The notes under the pieces: generated by a model
Databases searched by the model: none
Told to the model about the DNA's origin: nothing
What the model saw: only the letters and a program-made list of their open reading frames with translations
Part shown: piece by piece, positions 1 to 9,540 of the stretch
Layout of the letters: each line of letters opens with the position of its first letter
How positions within the stretch are numbered: position 1 is the stretch's first letter
Program-made: the position numbers and the translations under genes
NCBI RefSeq assembly: GCF_007097145.1
Contig: NZ_VJVZ01000003.1
Location: 355,222-419,221 of the forward strand
Direction of reading: 5' to 3'
Source: Flavobacterium zepuense
GTDB lineage: Bacteria; Bacteroidota; Bacteroidia; Flavobacteriales; Flavobacteriaceae
DNA: 64,000 nucleotides

Positions 1-1575
1 AAAGTGGTGGTACCGGGATTGTTTGATTCGCACATGCACATCATCCGTGGTGGGCGTTTTTTTAATACCGAACTCAGGTGGGATGGCGTGCGCTCACTAA
101 AAAGGGCGCTGGCCATGCTAAAGGAGCAGGCACAAAGAACCCCAAAAGGCCAGTGGGTGCGCGTTGTAGGCGGCTGGAACGCCTACCAGTTTGAAGAAAA
201 GAGGCTCCCAACACTGGAGGAGATCAACGAGGCCACAGGCGATGTACCTGCTTTTGTTTTACACCTTTACGGCCATGCTTACCTTAACAAAGCAGGTATT
301 AAAGCACTTAATATAGATGCCAATACCCCTAACCCTGCAGGCGGCCTTGTAGAGAGGGACATAAACGGCAACCCTACCGGGCTACTGGTGGCAGAGCCTA
401 ACGCTTTTATATTGTACTCTACCCTCTCTAAACTGCCGGAGCTTACCCTTGAAGAGAAAGTAAACTCTACAAAACAGTTCATGACAGAAATGAACCGCCT
501 GGGTGTTACCGCCATTATGGATGCCGGTGGTGGTTTCCAAAATTTCCCTGATGATTACGGCGTTACCAATAACCTGTGCCAAAACAACGAGCTTACCATA
601 CGCATGCCTTACTATCTTTTTGCCCAGAAGGCAGGCAGTGAACTGGCCGATTACACCCGCTGGATAAGCAGTGTAGAAGTTGGCGCGGGTTGCGATGTAC
701 CTCAGGATGGTACTAAGAAATTCGGCAAGATGCCTAAAATGGAATACCACGTACAGGGCGGCGGCGAAAACCTTGTGATGAGTGCCGGTGACTTTGAAAA
801 TTTTGATGAGCCAAGGCCGGAACTTAGCCCCGCTATGGAAGGTCAGCTTAAACAGGTATTATCGTTACTAATAAAAAACAGGTGGCCTTTTAGGATACAC
901 GCCACGTATAATGAAAGCGTTAGCCGCTTTTTAAATGTGATTGAAGATATAAATAAAGAAACCCCGCTTAACGGCCTGCTTTGGTTTTTTGACCATTCCG
1001 AAACAGTTTCTGTTGAAAATCTTCAACGGATAAAAGCCCTTAACGGCGGTATTGCCATACAACACAGGATGGCCTACCAGGGCGAAGCTTTTATAAAACG
1101 CTACGGTAAAACGGCGGCTGCAAATACGGTTCCGCTTAAAAAGATCATGGATATGGGCATACGTGTGGGCATGGGTACCGATGGTACACGTGTGGCAAGC
1201 TACAACCCATGGGTGGGCCTGTACTGGCTTACTACCGGTAAAACTTTGGGAGGCTTAAAATATATGAATGACGAGAATATTGCCGATCGTACTACTGCCC
1301 TTAAGCTCTTTACTTACGGCAGTGCACAGCTTATTAACCTGGAAAAAGACAGGGGGATGCTTAAACCGGATTATCTGGCTGATTTTATTATCCTGTCAGA
1401 CGATTACTTTTCCACTGCCGAAGAGAACATCCTAAAGATAGAATCGAAACTTACAGTAGTTAACGGCAAGGTGGTATATGCCGATGATGAGTACCGTGCT
1501 TTTGCTAAACCAACACCAAAGGCCCTGCCGGAATGGAGCCCTGTTAACTACTTTGGCGGCTATCAAAAAAACTAA
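1..1575 (+). CDS. Amidohydrolase family protein (YtcJ-like), 5' truncated by window edge
   Basis: This is a metal-dependent hydrolase of the amidohydrolase superfamily, closest in layout to the YtcJ/DUF-type members; the substrate cannot be told. The frame is open at the first base, and the visible protein begins at the PGLFDSHMH metal-binding motif. About 60 N-terminal residues, usually a small beta-sandwich strand plus signal peptide, are therefore missing. Later metal and catalytic landmarks are visible: RIHATYNES near residue 300, DHSE near 330 and GMGTDGTRV near 400, followed by a C-terminal ADFIILSDD segment typical of the family. It is the first gene of an apparent operon with the DoxX protein (2-nt gap) and the outer-membrane porin. 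That grouping suggests periplasmic or surface processing of a small molecule, which is inference. Confidence 0.85.
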   Translation, partial: KVVVPGLFDSHMHIIRGGRFFNTELRWDGVRSLKRALAMLKEQAQRTPKGQWVRVVGGWNAYQFEEKRLPTLEEINEATGDVPAFVLHLYGHAYLNKAGIKALNIDANTPNPAGGLVERDINGNPTGLLVAEPNAFILYSTLSKLPELTLEEKVNSTKQFMTEMNRLGVTAIMDAGGGFQNFPDDYGVTNNLCQNNELTIRMPYYLFAQKAGSELADYTRWISSVEVGAGCDVPQDGTKKFGKMPKMEYHVQGGGENLVMSAGDFENFDEPRPELSPAMEGQLKQVLSLLIKNRWPFRIHATYNESVSRFLNVIEDINKETPLNGLLWFFDHSETVSVENLQRIKALNGGIAIQHRMAYQGEAFIKRYGKTAAANTVPLKKIMDMGIRVGMGTDGTRVASYNPWVGLYWLTTGKTLGGLKYMNDENIADRTTALKLFTYGSAQLINLEKDRGMLKPDYLADFIILSDDYFSTAEENILKIESKLTVVNGKVVYADDEYRAFAKPTPKALPEWSPVNYFGGYQKN

Positions 1576-1577
1576 CC

Positions 1578-2018
1578 ATGAAAAGAATCTTCATAGACTT
1601 AATAAAGTCCGACTTAAAGTCGGGGCTTTACAACTTTGGGATACTTTTTTTTAGGGTAGCCATAGCATCAGAACTTATTTACGTGCACGGCCTCAAAAAA
1701 ATAGGCATAGGCGTCGCCCAGCCAGAGGTTATTCCCAACCCTATTGGCCTGCCCGATGCGCTTAATAACTTTGTTGCCATTGCTGCAAATGTATACCTGC
1801 CTTTCCTTATCATCATAGGGCTGTTTACCCGCGTGGCGGCGCTTCCTGCATTAGCGGTTACAGCAACAGGTTACTTTTTAATGCATTTTAACGACGACCC
1901 TATGGTTAGGGACATGCCGTTTATGTATGCCACATCGCTGTTATTAATAGTACTGCTTGGTGGAGGCCGCTATTCTTTAGATAATTTAATCTACAATAAG
2001 TTAAACAAAGACGCATGA
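1578..2018 (+). CDS. DoxX family membrane protein
   Basis: A 146-residue integral membrane protein with about four hydrophobic segments (roughly residues 18-40, 58-85, 90-108 and 113-132) and the family-typical opening LFFRVAIASELIYVHGLKK. DoxX-like proteins are poorly defined inner-membrane subunits linked to quinone-dependent oxidation or thiol redox reactions. It starts 2 nt after the amidohydrolase stop, and its own TGA overlaps the ATG of the next gene (ATGA at 2015-2018), so the three genes are very probably translated from one message. No key residues are missing that I can identify, and the length is normal for the family. Confidence 0.8.
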   Translation: MKRIFIDLIKSDLKSGLYNFGILFFRVAIASELIYVHGLKKIGIGVAQPEVIPNPIGLPDALNNFVAIAANVYLPFLIIIGLFTRVAALPALAVTATGYFLMHFNDDPMVRDMPFMYATSLLLIVLLGGGRYSLDNLIYNKLNKDA

Positions 2019-3382
2019 AAAACTCAGTCATACTGCTACTCGTTATCGTATTAGGCATATCGGCATCGGCACAGCAAACGCCCGATTTTAAAAAGATGCG
2101 GTATGATGATGTTTTTTACCTGGAGCCGGACTCTACCCGAAACACTTATAACAAGATAAAATACATACCGCTGGGGCAAGACAGCGCGTATTATGCATCT
2201 GTGGGTGGCGATATAAGGTACCAGTACATTGTAACCAAAAACAACAAATGGGGCGATGAATCGGACACGGCAGATGGCTACCTGCTCTCACGCTATCTGT
2301 TTCATACCGATATTCACCTGGATAGATTCAGGGTTTTTGCTCAATTTCAGAGCAGCCTTGCCAACAGCCTGCCCGATCCAAGTCCGGTAGACGAAAATAC
2401 GGCCGACATACACCAGGTATTTGCAGATGTAAACCTTTTAGGCAAGCAGAAAACCAAACTTACAGTTCGTGTGGGCAGGCAGGAAATGCTGTACGGGTCG
2501 CAGCGTTTAATAGGCGTTCGCGAAGGCCCTAACAGCAGGTTAGCGTTTGATGGCGCTAAAGTATTTTTAAATAAGGATAATTTTAAGAGCGATGTTTTTT
2601 ACACCCATCCTGTAGCCAATGTACCTGGTGCTTTTAATGATAAATTTAACGAGAATGCCAAGCTTTGGGGCAGCTATAACGTGTTTAATGACGTTCCGTT
2701 CATTCAGAATGTCGACTTGTACTATTTAGGGTTATGGAAACGCAATTCGGATTTTGATGGTACCGAAGGAAGAGAGTTACGGCACTCTATAGGCACCCGA
2801 ATATGGAAGAACAAAGGCAGCTGGAACTATGATTTTGAAGCTGTTTTTCAGTTCGGTAAACATGCCGGTACAAGTTTAAGGGCATATACCCTTTCGTCTA
2901 ACAGCAGTTATACGTTTCAGGATGTAAAATTACAGCCCACGCTGGGGCTAAAGACAGAGCTTATTTCGGGAGATAAACATGCCGATGATAACCGTATACA
3001 AACTTTTAATCCACTATACCCACGTGGCGCTTACTTTGGGTTGGTAGCGCTCATTGGCCCGTCTAACCTGTACGACATTCACCCGTCTTTAGACCTTGCA
3101 CTTACCAAAAACCTGAACTTTGGTATAGACTACGATATGTTTTGGCGTTGGAGCATTAACGATGGCCTGTACGCGCCTAACATGCAGCTGCTATACTCCG
3201 GGCAGGGTACTAATAAAAGTTTTATAGGCACGCAGTTGGGTTCTAACATTGAGTATGATCCTAACCCCTACCTTTCTTTTGTGTTGGAAGGTTCGTGGTT
3301 TGATGCAGGTGCTTTCCTTAAAGAAGCAGGTACTGGCAAGGATTACCTGTATGCCGCTTTTACGGCACAATTAAAGTTTTAG
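2015..3382 (+). CDS. Alginate-export-type outer-membrane beta-barrel protein
   Basis: A 455-residue protein with a clear signal peptide (about residues 1-19, ending SASAQQ) followed by alternating aromatic/polar strands and a C-terminal Phe (AQLKF), as expected for an outer-membrane barrel. The segment around residues 130-190 (VRVGRQEMLYGSQRLIG, then FDGAKVF) matches the alginate_exp porin family as I remember it. In Bacteroidota this family is common beside amidohydrolase and DoxX genes, exactly as here, so a role in passage of an organic solute is more likely than alginate export. Translational coupling to doxX through ATGA supports the start at 2015. Confidence 0.75.
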   Translation: MKNSVILLLVIVLGISASAQQTPDFKKMRYDDVFYLEPDSTRNTYNKIKYIPLGQDSAYYASVGGDIRYQYIVTKNNKWGDESDTADGYLLSRYLFHTDIHLDRFRVFAQFQSSLANSLPDPSPVDENTADIHQVFADVNLLGKQKTKLTVRVGRQEMLYGSQRLIGVREGPNSRLAFDGAKVFLNKDNFKSDVFYTHPVANVPGAFNDKFNENAKLWGSYNVFNDVPFIQNVDLYYLGLWKRNSDFDGTEGRELRHSIGTRIWKNKGSWNYDFEAVFQFGKHAGTSLRAYTLSSNSSYTFQDVKLQPTLGLKTELISGDKHADDNRIQTFNPLYPRGAYFGLVALIGPSNLYDIHPSLDLALTKNLNFGIDYDMFWRWSINDGLYAPNMQLLYSGQGTNKSFIGTQLGSNIEYDPNPYLSFVLEGSWFDAGAFLKEAGTGKDYLYAAFTAQLKF

Positions 3383-3404
3383 GTATAATTAAAACAGGCC
3401 TCAC

Positions 3405-3473
3405 CCCCGGCCCCTCTCCAAAGGCTATCGTGTGCAGACTCTATAATCCCCAGCCCTCTCCGAAGGAGAGGGA
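3405..3473. repeat. Degenerate intergenic repeat with CCCTCTCC/GGAGAGGG hairpin
   Basis: The 571-bp gap before uvrB contains no gene I can support. It opens with a repeat motif, CCCCTCTCC followed later by a perfect hairpin at 3454-3472 (CCCTCTCC-GAA-GGAGAGGG). This motif is widespread between genes of flavobacteria. The rest of the gap up to about 3680 looks like unconserved repeat debris. Confidence 0.55.
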
Positions 3474-3682
3474 GAAGCTACACTCATTTGACTACACTGT
3501 TGATATATCCAATTGTATGGAAGTGACGGTATGAGTGAAGCTAAGGCATTAAACTTCGTTGCGTTAAACAAAATAGAAGTTGAGGCGTTAAAAATCATTT
3601 GCTGTCTGAGCGCAAGCGAGTTCAAATGATTTAGCCAAGACTTCTATTTTGTAGCATAAGAAGTTAGAGCCTTGAATTTTTG

Positions 3683-3708
3683 TTTCTTTTGTTTCAAGAC
3701 AAAAGAAA
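3683..3708. repeat. Inverted repeat TTTCTTTTGT / ACAAAAGAAA
   Basis: Perfect 10-bp arms (3683-3692 and 3699-3708) are separated by TTCAAG. This palindrome is common in Bacteroidota intergenic regions. It could act as a weak bidirectional terminator or be a remnant of a small repeat family. No gene is visible between 3709 and the uvrB promoter. Confidence 0.5.
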
Positions 3709-3928
3709 ACGAATAACTCCCAGCCCTGATAGAGCCAATATCCTCTTAGCGCAGCGAAGAGATAAAGGCGATAGCAGGGAATATGGCCTCATGCAAATAC
3801 CCATACCTCACGCTCCTTAAAAATATACAATTGGGCATAGTTGTTGCTTAATTATGCATCGGTAAAAAGGTAAATACATTAGCACTTAACTGACTGTTAA
3901 CTGTGACCGAACACTAACTACTTATTAC

Positions 3929-3936
3929 TATCTTTG
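3929..3936 (+). promoter_or_regulatory. uvrB promoter -7 box
   Basis: TATCTTTG fits the Bacteroidota TAnnTTTG -7 consensus and lies 18 bp upstream of the uvrB ATG. No convincing -33 TTG is present at the usual spacing. Confidence 0.55.
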
Positions 3937-3953
3937 TATAAAAGCTTAAGAGA

Positions 3954-5939
3954 ATGAAATTTAACGTAGTATCGGATTATAAACCTACGGGCGATCAGCC
4001 GCAGGCTATAAAACAACTGGTTGCAGGCATACAGTCGGGCGAACCGTTCCAAACGCTGTTGGGTGTTACGGGGTCGGGTAAAACATTTACCATGGCCAAT
4101 GTTATAGAGCAGGTAGAAAAACCCACACTGGTACTGGCGCACAACAAAACGCTAGCAGCACAGCTGTACAGCGAGTTCAAGCAGTTCTTCCCCAATAACG
4201 CGGTAGAATATTTTGTGTCGTACTACGACTACTACCAGCCCGAAGCCTATATACCCGTTAGCGGAACCTATATAGAAAAAGACCTTTCCATCAACGAGGA
4301 GTTGGAAAAAATGCGCCTTAGTACCACCTCCTCCCTCCTATCGGGGCGAAGGGATATCATTGTGGTGGCATCGGTTTCATGTTTGTACGGTATCGGTAAC
4401 CCGGTAGAGTTTCAAAAAAACGTGGTGTCTATTCACAAAGACCAGGTTATAAGCCGTACCAAGTTGCTGCACCAACTGGTGCAAAGCCTTTATTCGCGCA
4501 CCGAGGCCGACTTTACCCCCGGTACCTTCCGCATTAAGGGCGATACAGTAGAGGTTTTCCCAAGCTATGGCGATGAGCCGTTCCGCATTCACTTTTTTGG
4601 CGATGAGATAGAAGATATTGAGGCTTTTGATAAGGCTACATCTAAAGTTATAGAAAAGTATAACCGGCTAAATATTTACCCGGCTAATATGTTCGTAACA
4701 AGCCCCGATGTGCTGCAAAGCGCCATTTGGGATATTCAGCAGGACCTTGTAAAGCAGGTAGATTATTTTAAAGAAATTGGTAAGCACCTGGAGGCCAAAC
4801 GCCTTGAAGAGCGTACCAATTTTGACCTGGAAATGATTCGCGAACTGGGCTATTGTTCGGGCATCGAGAACTATTCGAGGTATTTAGACCGCAGGCTGCC
4901 GGGCACGCGCCCGTTCTGTTTGCTGGATTATTTCCCAAAAGACTTTTTAATGGTGATAGATGAAAGCCACGTTACCGTGAGCCAGGTGCATGCCATGTAT
5001 GGCGGCGACCGATCCCGTAAGGAAAACCTTGTGGAATACGGTTTCAGGCTGCCGGCAGCAATGGATAACCGCCCGCTTAAGTTTGAAGAGTTTGAGGCCA
5101 TGCAAAACCAGGTGGTGTATGTTAGCGCGACACCGGCTGATTACGAGCTGCAAAAAAGCGGCGGTATTTATGTAGAGCAAATTATTCGCCCTACCGGCCT
5201 GTTAGATCCTGTTATAGAAATTCGCCCAAGCCTTAACCAGATAGACGACCTAATAGAGGAAATCCAGCAGCGTGTAGAGCTGGATGAGCGTACCCTTGTT
5301 ACCACCCTTACCAAACGTATGGCCGAGGAACTTGCCAAATACCTTACCAAGGTATCCATACGTTGCCGTTACATTCACAGTGAGGTAGATACGCTGGAGC
5401 GTGTAGAGATCATGCAGGATTTGCGTAAAGGGCTGTTTGACGTGCTTATTGGCGTGAACCTGCTTAGGGAAGGGCTCGATTTACCCGAGGTATCCTTAGT
5501 TGCCATTTTAGATGCCGATAAAGAGGGCTTTTTGCGCAGCAACCGTTCGCTTACCCAAACCGTGGGGCGTGCGGCACGTAACGTTAACGGCAAGGCCATT
5601 ATGTATGCCGATAAAATAACCGACAGCATGCAACGCACTATAGATGAAACTATTTATAAACGCGAAAAGCAGCACAACTACAACATAGAGCATGGCAAGG
5701 TGCCTATGGCGCTTAACAAAAAAATTGAGAAAAACACCCTTGGCAAAAGCAACGCCTACAAGCTGGAGCATGCCCCTAAAATTGCCGCCGAACCCGATGT
5801 TACCTACATGGCCAAAGGCGATATAGAAAAGATCATCCGCGATAAGCGCAAAAACATGGAAAAAGCCGCCAAAGAGCTGGACTTTTTACAGGCTGCGAAA
5901 CTAAGGGACGAGATTAAAGCGTTGCAGGAGAAGGTTTAA
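3954..5939 (+). CDS. uvrB: UvrABC system protein B
   Basis: Excinuclease ABC subunit B, the damage-verification helicase-like subunit of nucleotide excision repair, acting with UvrA and UvrC on DNA in the cytoplasm. The 661-residue length is standard. Visible motifs are the Walker A GVTGSGKT (residues 37-44), the beta-hairpin region YYDYYQPEAY (about 93-102), the DESH box (336-339), the helicase motif QTVGRAARN (about 538-546) and a C-terminal UVR domain (about 620-655) that contacts UvrC. The start at 3954 gives the canonical N-terminus and lies just after a TATCTTTG -7 box. The next gene begins on the last base of the stop codon. Confidence 0.98.
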   Translation: MKFNVVSDYKPTGDQPQAIKQLVAGIQSGEPFQTLLGVTGSGKTFTMANVIEQVEKPTLVLAHNKTLAAQLYSEFKQFFPNNAVEYFVSYYDYYQPEAYIPVSGTYIEKDLSINEELEKMRLSTTSSLLSGRRDIIVVASVSCLYGIGNPVEFQKNVVSIHKDQVISRTKLLHQLVQSLYSRTEADFTPGTFRIKGDTVEVFPSYGDEPFRIHFFGDEIEDIEAFDKATSKVIEKYNRLNIYPANMFVTSPDVLQSAIWDIQQDLVKQVDYFKEIGKHLEAKRLEERTNFDLEMIRELGYCSGIENYSRYLDRRLPGTRPFCLLDYFPKDFLMVIDESHVTVSQVHAMYGGDRSRKENLVEYGFRLPAAMDNRPLKFEEFEAMQNQVVYVSATPADYELQKSGGIYVEQIIRPTGLLDPVIEIRPSLNQIDDLIEEIQQRVELDERTLVTTLTKRMAEELAKYLTKVSIRCRYIHSEVDTLERVEIMQDLRKGLFDVLIGVNLLREGLDLPEVSLVAILDADKEGFLRSNRSLTQTVGRAARNVNGKAIMYADKITDSMQRTIDETIYKREKQHNYNIEHGKVPMALNKKIEKNTLGKSNAYKLEHAPKIAAEPDVTYMAKGDIEKIIRDKRKNMEKAAKELDFLQAAKLRDEIKALQEKV

Positions 5940-6367
5940 TGGCAGAATATACATTAGTTGATATTATTAAGGAATACCAAGCGGGAGCCGATACGGCGGT
6001 AACCATATTTAAAGAAAAGTTTGGTACTGGTGATATTTTACACGGCCGACGCCAAAAAAATTATCCACGAGTAGGTAAATTGATTGAAAATGGCATTTAC
6101 CGCTATGCTTTTCACGGTAGTGGCTTAGAAGTTCATTTTAAAGATAAAGTAATAGATTTTGATTTTGCATTCTTTCCGGAGCCGAGACATGATGGTTTCG
6201 ACCTTTGGCGGCTATCTATCTTTATTAGCAACCAACGCAATAAATATCCTGAATATTTAGATAACAATAAGCTTGAAGCAGAATTTAAAGAGCTCATTAA
6301 CAATGGAATTATTGCTAAATCATTGTTAGATTCAACGCATTTGTATTTTTTTAAAGATACTATTTAA
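5939..6367 (+). CDS. DUF6896-like hypothetical protein
   Basis: A 142-residue soluble protein. The central block YAFHGSGLEVHF...VIDFDFAFF...DGFDLWRL resembles the DUF6896 family, small proteins often found among polymorphic-toxin immunity genes; no biochemical function is known to me. The start codon overlaps the uvrB stop by one base (TAATG), so it is probably translated by re-initiation from the uvrB message. The coupling to uvrB looks accidental rather than functional. The assignment rests on motif memory only. Confidence 0.6.
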   Translation: MAEYTLVDIIKEYQAGADTAVTIFKEKFGTGDILHGRRQKNYPRVGKLIENGIYRYAFHGSGLEVHFKDKVIDFDFAFFPEPRHDGFDLWRLSIFISNQRNKYPEYLDNNKLEAEFKELINNGIIAKSLLDSTHLYFFKDTI

Positions 6368-6596
6368 GAATATTTATAGCTAAGTTTGGCTACATTTTTG
6401 CTATACTTGAATAACCAAAACTTCAACCAGATACAACGTTATCTTTACGTGGTTTGGTTGGAAAATATTCCGAAAATTTTCGACTGTCGATAATTTCGGG
6501 GCTCCAAATGATGATGAAAAGCCTAAAAGATGTATTTTTACGGGCTGTGAAATTGAGAAAATAAATTTAAGCACTTCAGGCAGAAGGTTTAACATT

Positions 6597-7040
6597 ATGA
6601 GCAATACAAATATTAATCCGTGGAATTTTGAGGCGGCATACCCCTCCCCAGATCATACACATACCATAACCTACAATGACCTTGAAGAAATGGCCATTGG
6701 CGCTCCGCTAAACGGACAGTGTTTTTTACATTTTCCTAACGGTAAAAGCATTAAGCTTGGCGGCTGGTGTGGCGGCCCTCCCGTTTGGGAACCTGATGGT
6801 AAAAAGGTTGCCCTGCCCCTATGGAAACGCAAAATTTTTGTAGGCACCGTGCAACAGCTTGCCATTATAGATGTTGCCAAACTCGAAATGAAAATTTACA
6901 ATAAGGTCTTTAACGTGCTCGATGTACAATCGTTTATAAGCAACATTATAAAAGGCTGCAACACCCCTCTTAACAAGTGCGAACCTGTAACGTTTGACAT
7001 CAGTAAGGAAAAGGTTGGCAAAATTGTAGATTTAAAGTAA
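6597..7040 (+). CDS. Hypothetical protein, possibly the remnant of a longer gene
   Basis: A 147-residue protein of unknown family; immunity-like proteins of this size and composition (GGWCGGPPVWEPDGKKVALPLW around residues 55-80) are common in Bacteroidota. The same reading frame stays open upstream to 6411 (about 62 more codons, for example CIFTGCEIEKINL just before the ATG), but that stretch has no ATG, GTG or TTG. Either the extension is chance, or this is the 3' part of a gene that lost its start. No promoter is evident directly upstream. It converges with the kinase gene on the other strand, 8 bp away. Confidence 0.5.
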   Translation: MSNTNINPWNFEAAYPSPDHTHTITYNDLEEMAIGAPLNGQCFLHFPNGKSIKLGGWCGGPPVWEPDGKKVALPLWKRKIFVGTVQQLAIIDVAKLEMKIYNKVFNVLDVQSFISNIIKGCNTPLNKCEPVTFDISKEKVGKIVDLK

Positions 7041-7048
7041 ACGCGCGG

Positions 7049-8401
7049 TTATAAATTATCCGGCAAGTAAATATTAAAGTTCGCGCCGCTAAACTCGGCA
7101 CCGTTGGCTTTTATATAGCCGTTGTGGTTGCTTACGATCTTTTTAACGATGGTAAGGCCTATACCGGTACCCATTTGCACATCAGTACTATGCAGGCGCT
7201 GAAAAAGGTTGAAAATCTTTTCGCTATACTTGTTATTAAACCCCATCCCGTTGTCGGATACGCTAATGCGCGTGTAACCCATATTTTTTTGTAATTCTGC
7301 AATGCCAAATTCACGGCCGGTATTGTAGCCGGTAGTAATGTTTATAACCGGCGAAACATCTTCCCTGCTAAATTTTAAGGCATTAGAGAACAAGTTATAA
7401 AGTAACTGCGTAAACTGAAACGGTATCACACTAATCTCTGCCTCGCAGTTGCAAACCACCACAGCACCTTTTTGCTGGATTTCCTCATTTAGGTCGGCTA
7501 CCACTTCATGCACCACTTTTTGCAGCGAAATGCTTTCAAAAACCCTGTCGGTACTTGTAGTGCGGGAATAGGCCAGCAGGTCGCGTATAAGGGCGCTCAT
7601 GCGCGATGTACTCTTTTGTATCTTGGTAAAATATTCCTTTCCCTGGCCAGACAGGCTGCCGAATTCTTTTTCCAGTATCAAAGAGCAAAATATCTGTATT
7701 TTACGCAGCGGCTCCTGTAAATCATGACTGGATATATAGCTAAACGAGCGCAGCTCCTCATTCATGCGTTCCAGTTCGGCATTCTGGGCTTCAATTTCGT
7801 TAAGCCTGTCATACATATGCTCTTCAAGCTGTTTTTCAAGGCCTTTACCATATACATCAAGCTCAAAATTTTTATGCTCCAGCTCTTTTGTAGCCTGTGC
7901 AAGCCGCTTGTTGGTTTTCCTTAGGTTAAGCAACGTAATAGTCTGGCGCGATAGTATTTGCAGTGCGTCAAGCTGATCGCTAGTAAGCACACGTGGTTTA
8001 GTATCAATAATACAAACGGTGCCCAGCCCAAAGCCGTCATCGCTAACCAGCGGTATACCCGCATAAAAAACAATGTTGGGGTCGCCCGTTACAAGCGGGT
8101 TATCTTTAAAACGTATATCAATTCTCGAATCTTCTACAATAAACGGCTGATGTTTTGTTTGTATGGCGTGCGAGCAAAATGAATGCTCACGGGCGGTTTC
8201 GCTAACGGACAGTCCGCGCGCCGACTTGAACCATTGCCTGTCCTGGTCTACAAAACTTATTAGTGCAATGGGAGCCTCACAAATTATCGAAGCCATCTTT
8301 GTTATATCGTCATAATCAGTTTCCGAAAAGGTATCCAGTATACCGAAACTCCTTAAATTTAATAACCGTTCCCTTTCTTCAGTTAAATTAGCTGTAACCA
8401 T
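7049..8401 (-). CDS. GAF-domain sensor histidine kinase
   Basis: A 450-residue cytoplasmic sensor kinase with no transmembrane segment. An N-terminal GAF domain (about residues 20-160, with the family-typical EHSFCSHAIQ) is followed by a coiled coil (about 165-215) and a HisKA domain whose H box is SSHDLQEPLRK, with phospho-acceptor His226. The HATPase domain has N box N340, G1 DNGMGF (383-388) and G2 GTGIGL (411-416). The signal is unknown. No response regulator is adjacent, so it is an orphan kinase that presumably signals to a partner encoded elsewhere. All catalytic boxes are intact. Confidence 0.92.
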   Translation of the reverse strand: MVTANLTEERERLLNLRSFGILDTFSETDYDDITKMASIICEAPIALISFVDQDRQWFKSARGLSVSETAREHSFCSHAIQTKHQPFIVEDSRIDIRFKDNPLVTGDPNIVFYAGIPLVSDDGFGLGTVCIIDTKPRVLTSDQLDALQILSRQTITLLNLRKTNKRLAQATKELEHKNFELDVYGKGLEKQLEEHMYDRLNEIEAQNAELERMNEELRSFSYISSHDLQEPLRKIQIFCSLILEKEFGSLSGQGKEYFTKIQKSTSRMSALIRDLLAYSRTTSTDRVFESISLQKVVHEVVADLNEEIQQKGAVVVCNCEAEISVIPFQFTQLLYNLFSNALKFSREDVSPVINITTGYNTGREFGIAELQKNMGYTRISVSDNGMGFNNKYSEKIFNLFQRLHSTDVQMGTGIGLTIVKKIVSNHNGYIKANGAEFSGANFNIYLPDNL

Positions 8402-8538
8402 TCTTATGTGATCATTAAATTTTGGCTAAATATAGGTGTTTATTTAAATTATAATTACCAACTAAATGTTAACTTGGCTTATAACTTAACACCTATTTTA
8501 TTAAAATTTATTATATTTAATACTACAAATATCCGATC

Positions 8539-8916
8539 ATGAATACTGTTGCTTACTTTGAAATTCAGGCTACTGATGTACCTAAAGCCGTAGCTTTTTA
8601 CCGCGCCGCCTTTAACTGGGATTTTGTAAAGGAGGAATACTTTCCCATAGAATATTATCGCATAGAAACGCCGGGCATGTATGGCGGTGTATTAAAGCGC
8701 CCTGTGCCGCCTCCCCCTATGGGTACGGGTACCAACGCCTTTACCTGCTCTATACAAGTAGAAAATTTTGATGCCACAGCACAGATTATAATGGATAATG
8801 GCGGACAAGTAGCCATGCCTAAATTTGCCGTACCGGGCAGGTGCTGGCAGGGTTATTTTTTAGATGTTGACAATAATGTATTCGGTATCTTTGAGGTAGA
8901 TGCCGATGCAAGGTAA
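8539..8916 (+). CDS. VOC (glyoxalase/bleomycin-resistance) family protein
   Basis: A 125-residue single-module vicinal oxygen chelate protein. The N-terminal YFEIQATDVPKAVAFYRAAF motif and the C-terminal GYFLDVDNNVFGIFE with its terminal Glu are diagnostic of the fold. Members bind a divalent metal and act as glyoxalases, dioxygenases or antibiotic-binding proteins; the substrate here is unknown. It stands alone, divergent from the sensor kinase. A TATATTTA sequence near 8511 could be its -7 box. Confidence 0.85.
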   Translation: MNTVAYFEIQATDVPKAVAFYRAAFNWDFVKEEYFPIEYYRIETPGMYGGVLKRPVPPPPMGTGTNAFTCSIQVENFDATAQIIMDNGGQVAMPKFAVPGRCWQGYFLDVDNNVFGIFEVDADAR

Positions 8917-8976
8917 GTTGGCAATCGCTACGCCTGATTTACAATAATAACCGTAAAATGTAGTTTATCATTTCAT

Positions 8977-8984
8977 TACTTTTG
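8977..8984 (+). promoter_or_regulatory. -7 box of TPM-domain gene
   Basis: TACTTTTG matches TAnnTTTG, 17 bp upstream of the ATG at 9002. Confidence 0.45.
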
Positions 8985-9001
8985 CAATCTATTTAAACTA
9001 C

Positions 9002-9520
9002 ATGAAACTACACAAGCAACTGCTGTCCTTACTATTGTTCTTTTTTACTCTTACCATTTTTGCACAATCAACCGAAAAACCTTTTTGGGAAGCGTTCCCC
9101 AAGCCGGATAAATGGGTAACCGATTACGAGGATATTTTTACCGATAACCAGGAACTGGCGCTTATAGAAATGGTTACAGCTTATGAAAAAAAGACCGGGG
9201 TAAGCATTATCATCGTAACATTAAATTCGCCTAAAGGACTTGATCAAATCACAGTTGACATTGCCACACAATGGCTTGCACCAAAAAAAGTGGTTGATAA
9301 TTCTATACTTATAGCCATATCTAAAGGGATGCACCGCATGCGCATACAAAACGGCAACAAAATAAAAGAAACCATTAGCGATGCCGAAACTAAGGACATA
9401 ATTAACAATGTTTTTGTACCGGAGTTTCAAAAAAACAACTATTATGAGGCTACGTCTAACGGTATTATGGCAATCAGCAAACAGCTAAAGCATTTGGAAA
9501 AACCGGTTACTGATAAGTAG
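9002..9520 (+). CDS. Secreted TPM-domain protein
   Basis: A 172-residue protein with an N-terminal signal peptide (about residues 1-21, ending FAQS). It then has one TPM domain (about 35-165) recognisable by VTDYEDIFTDNQELAL, a central strand GVSIIIVTLNS and ILIAISKGMHRMRIQNG. TPM domains occur in plant and bacterial proteins linked to photosystem repair or phosphatase activity, and in bacteria they are often secreted or membrane-anchored. This copy has no C-terminal transmembrane helix, so it should be periplasmic or exported. It is a single-gene unit behind its own -7 box. Confidence 0.8.
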   Translation: MKLHKQLLSLLLFFFTLTIFAQSTEKPFWEAFPKPDKWVTDYEDIFTDNQELALIEMVTAYEKKTGVSIIIVTLNSPKGLDQITVDIATQWLAPKKVVDNSILIAISKGMHRMRIQNGNKIKETISDAETKDIINNVFVPEFQKNNYYEATSNGIMAISKQLKHLEKPVTDK

Positions 9521-9540
9521 TTGAAAGACGTTTTAGAATA

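Noticed and set aside
3425..3625. Minus-strand 66-residue reading frame before uvrB
   Set aside because: It runs through degenerate repeat DNA, has no family resemblance and no promoter, so it is treated as chance.
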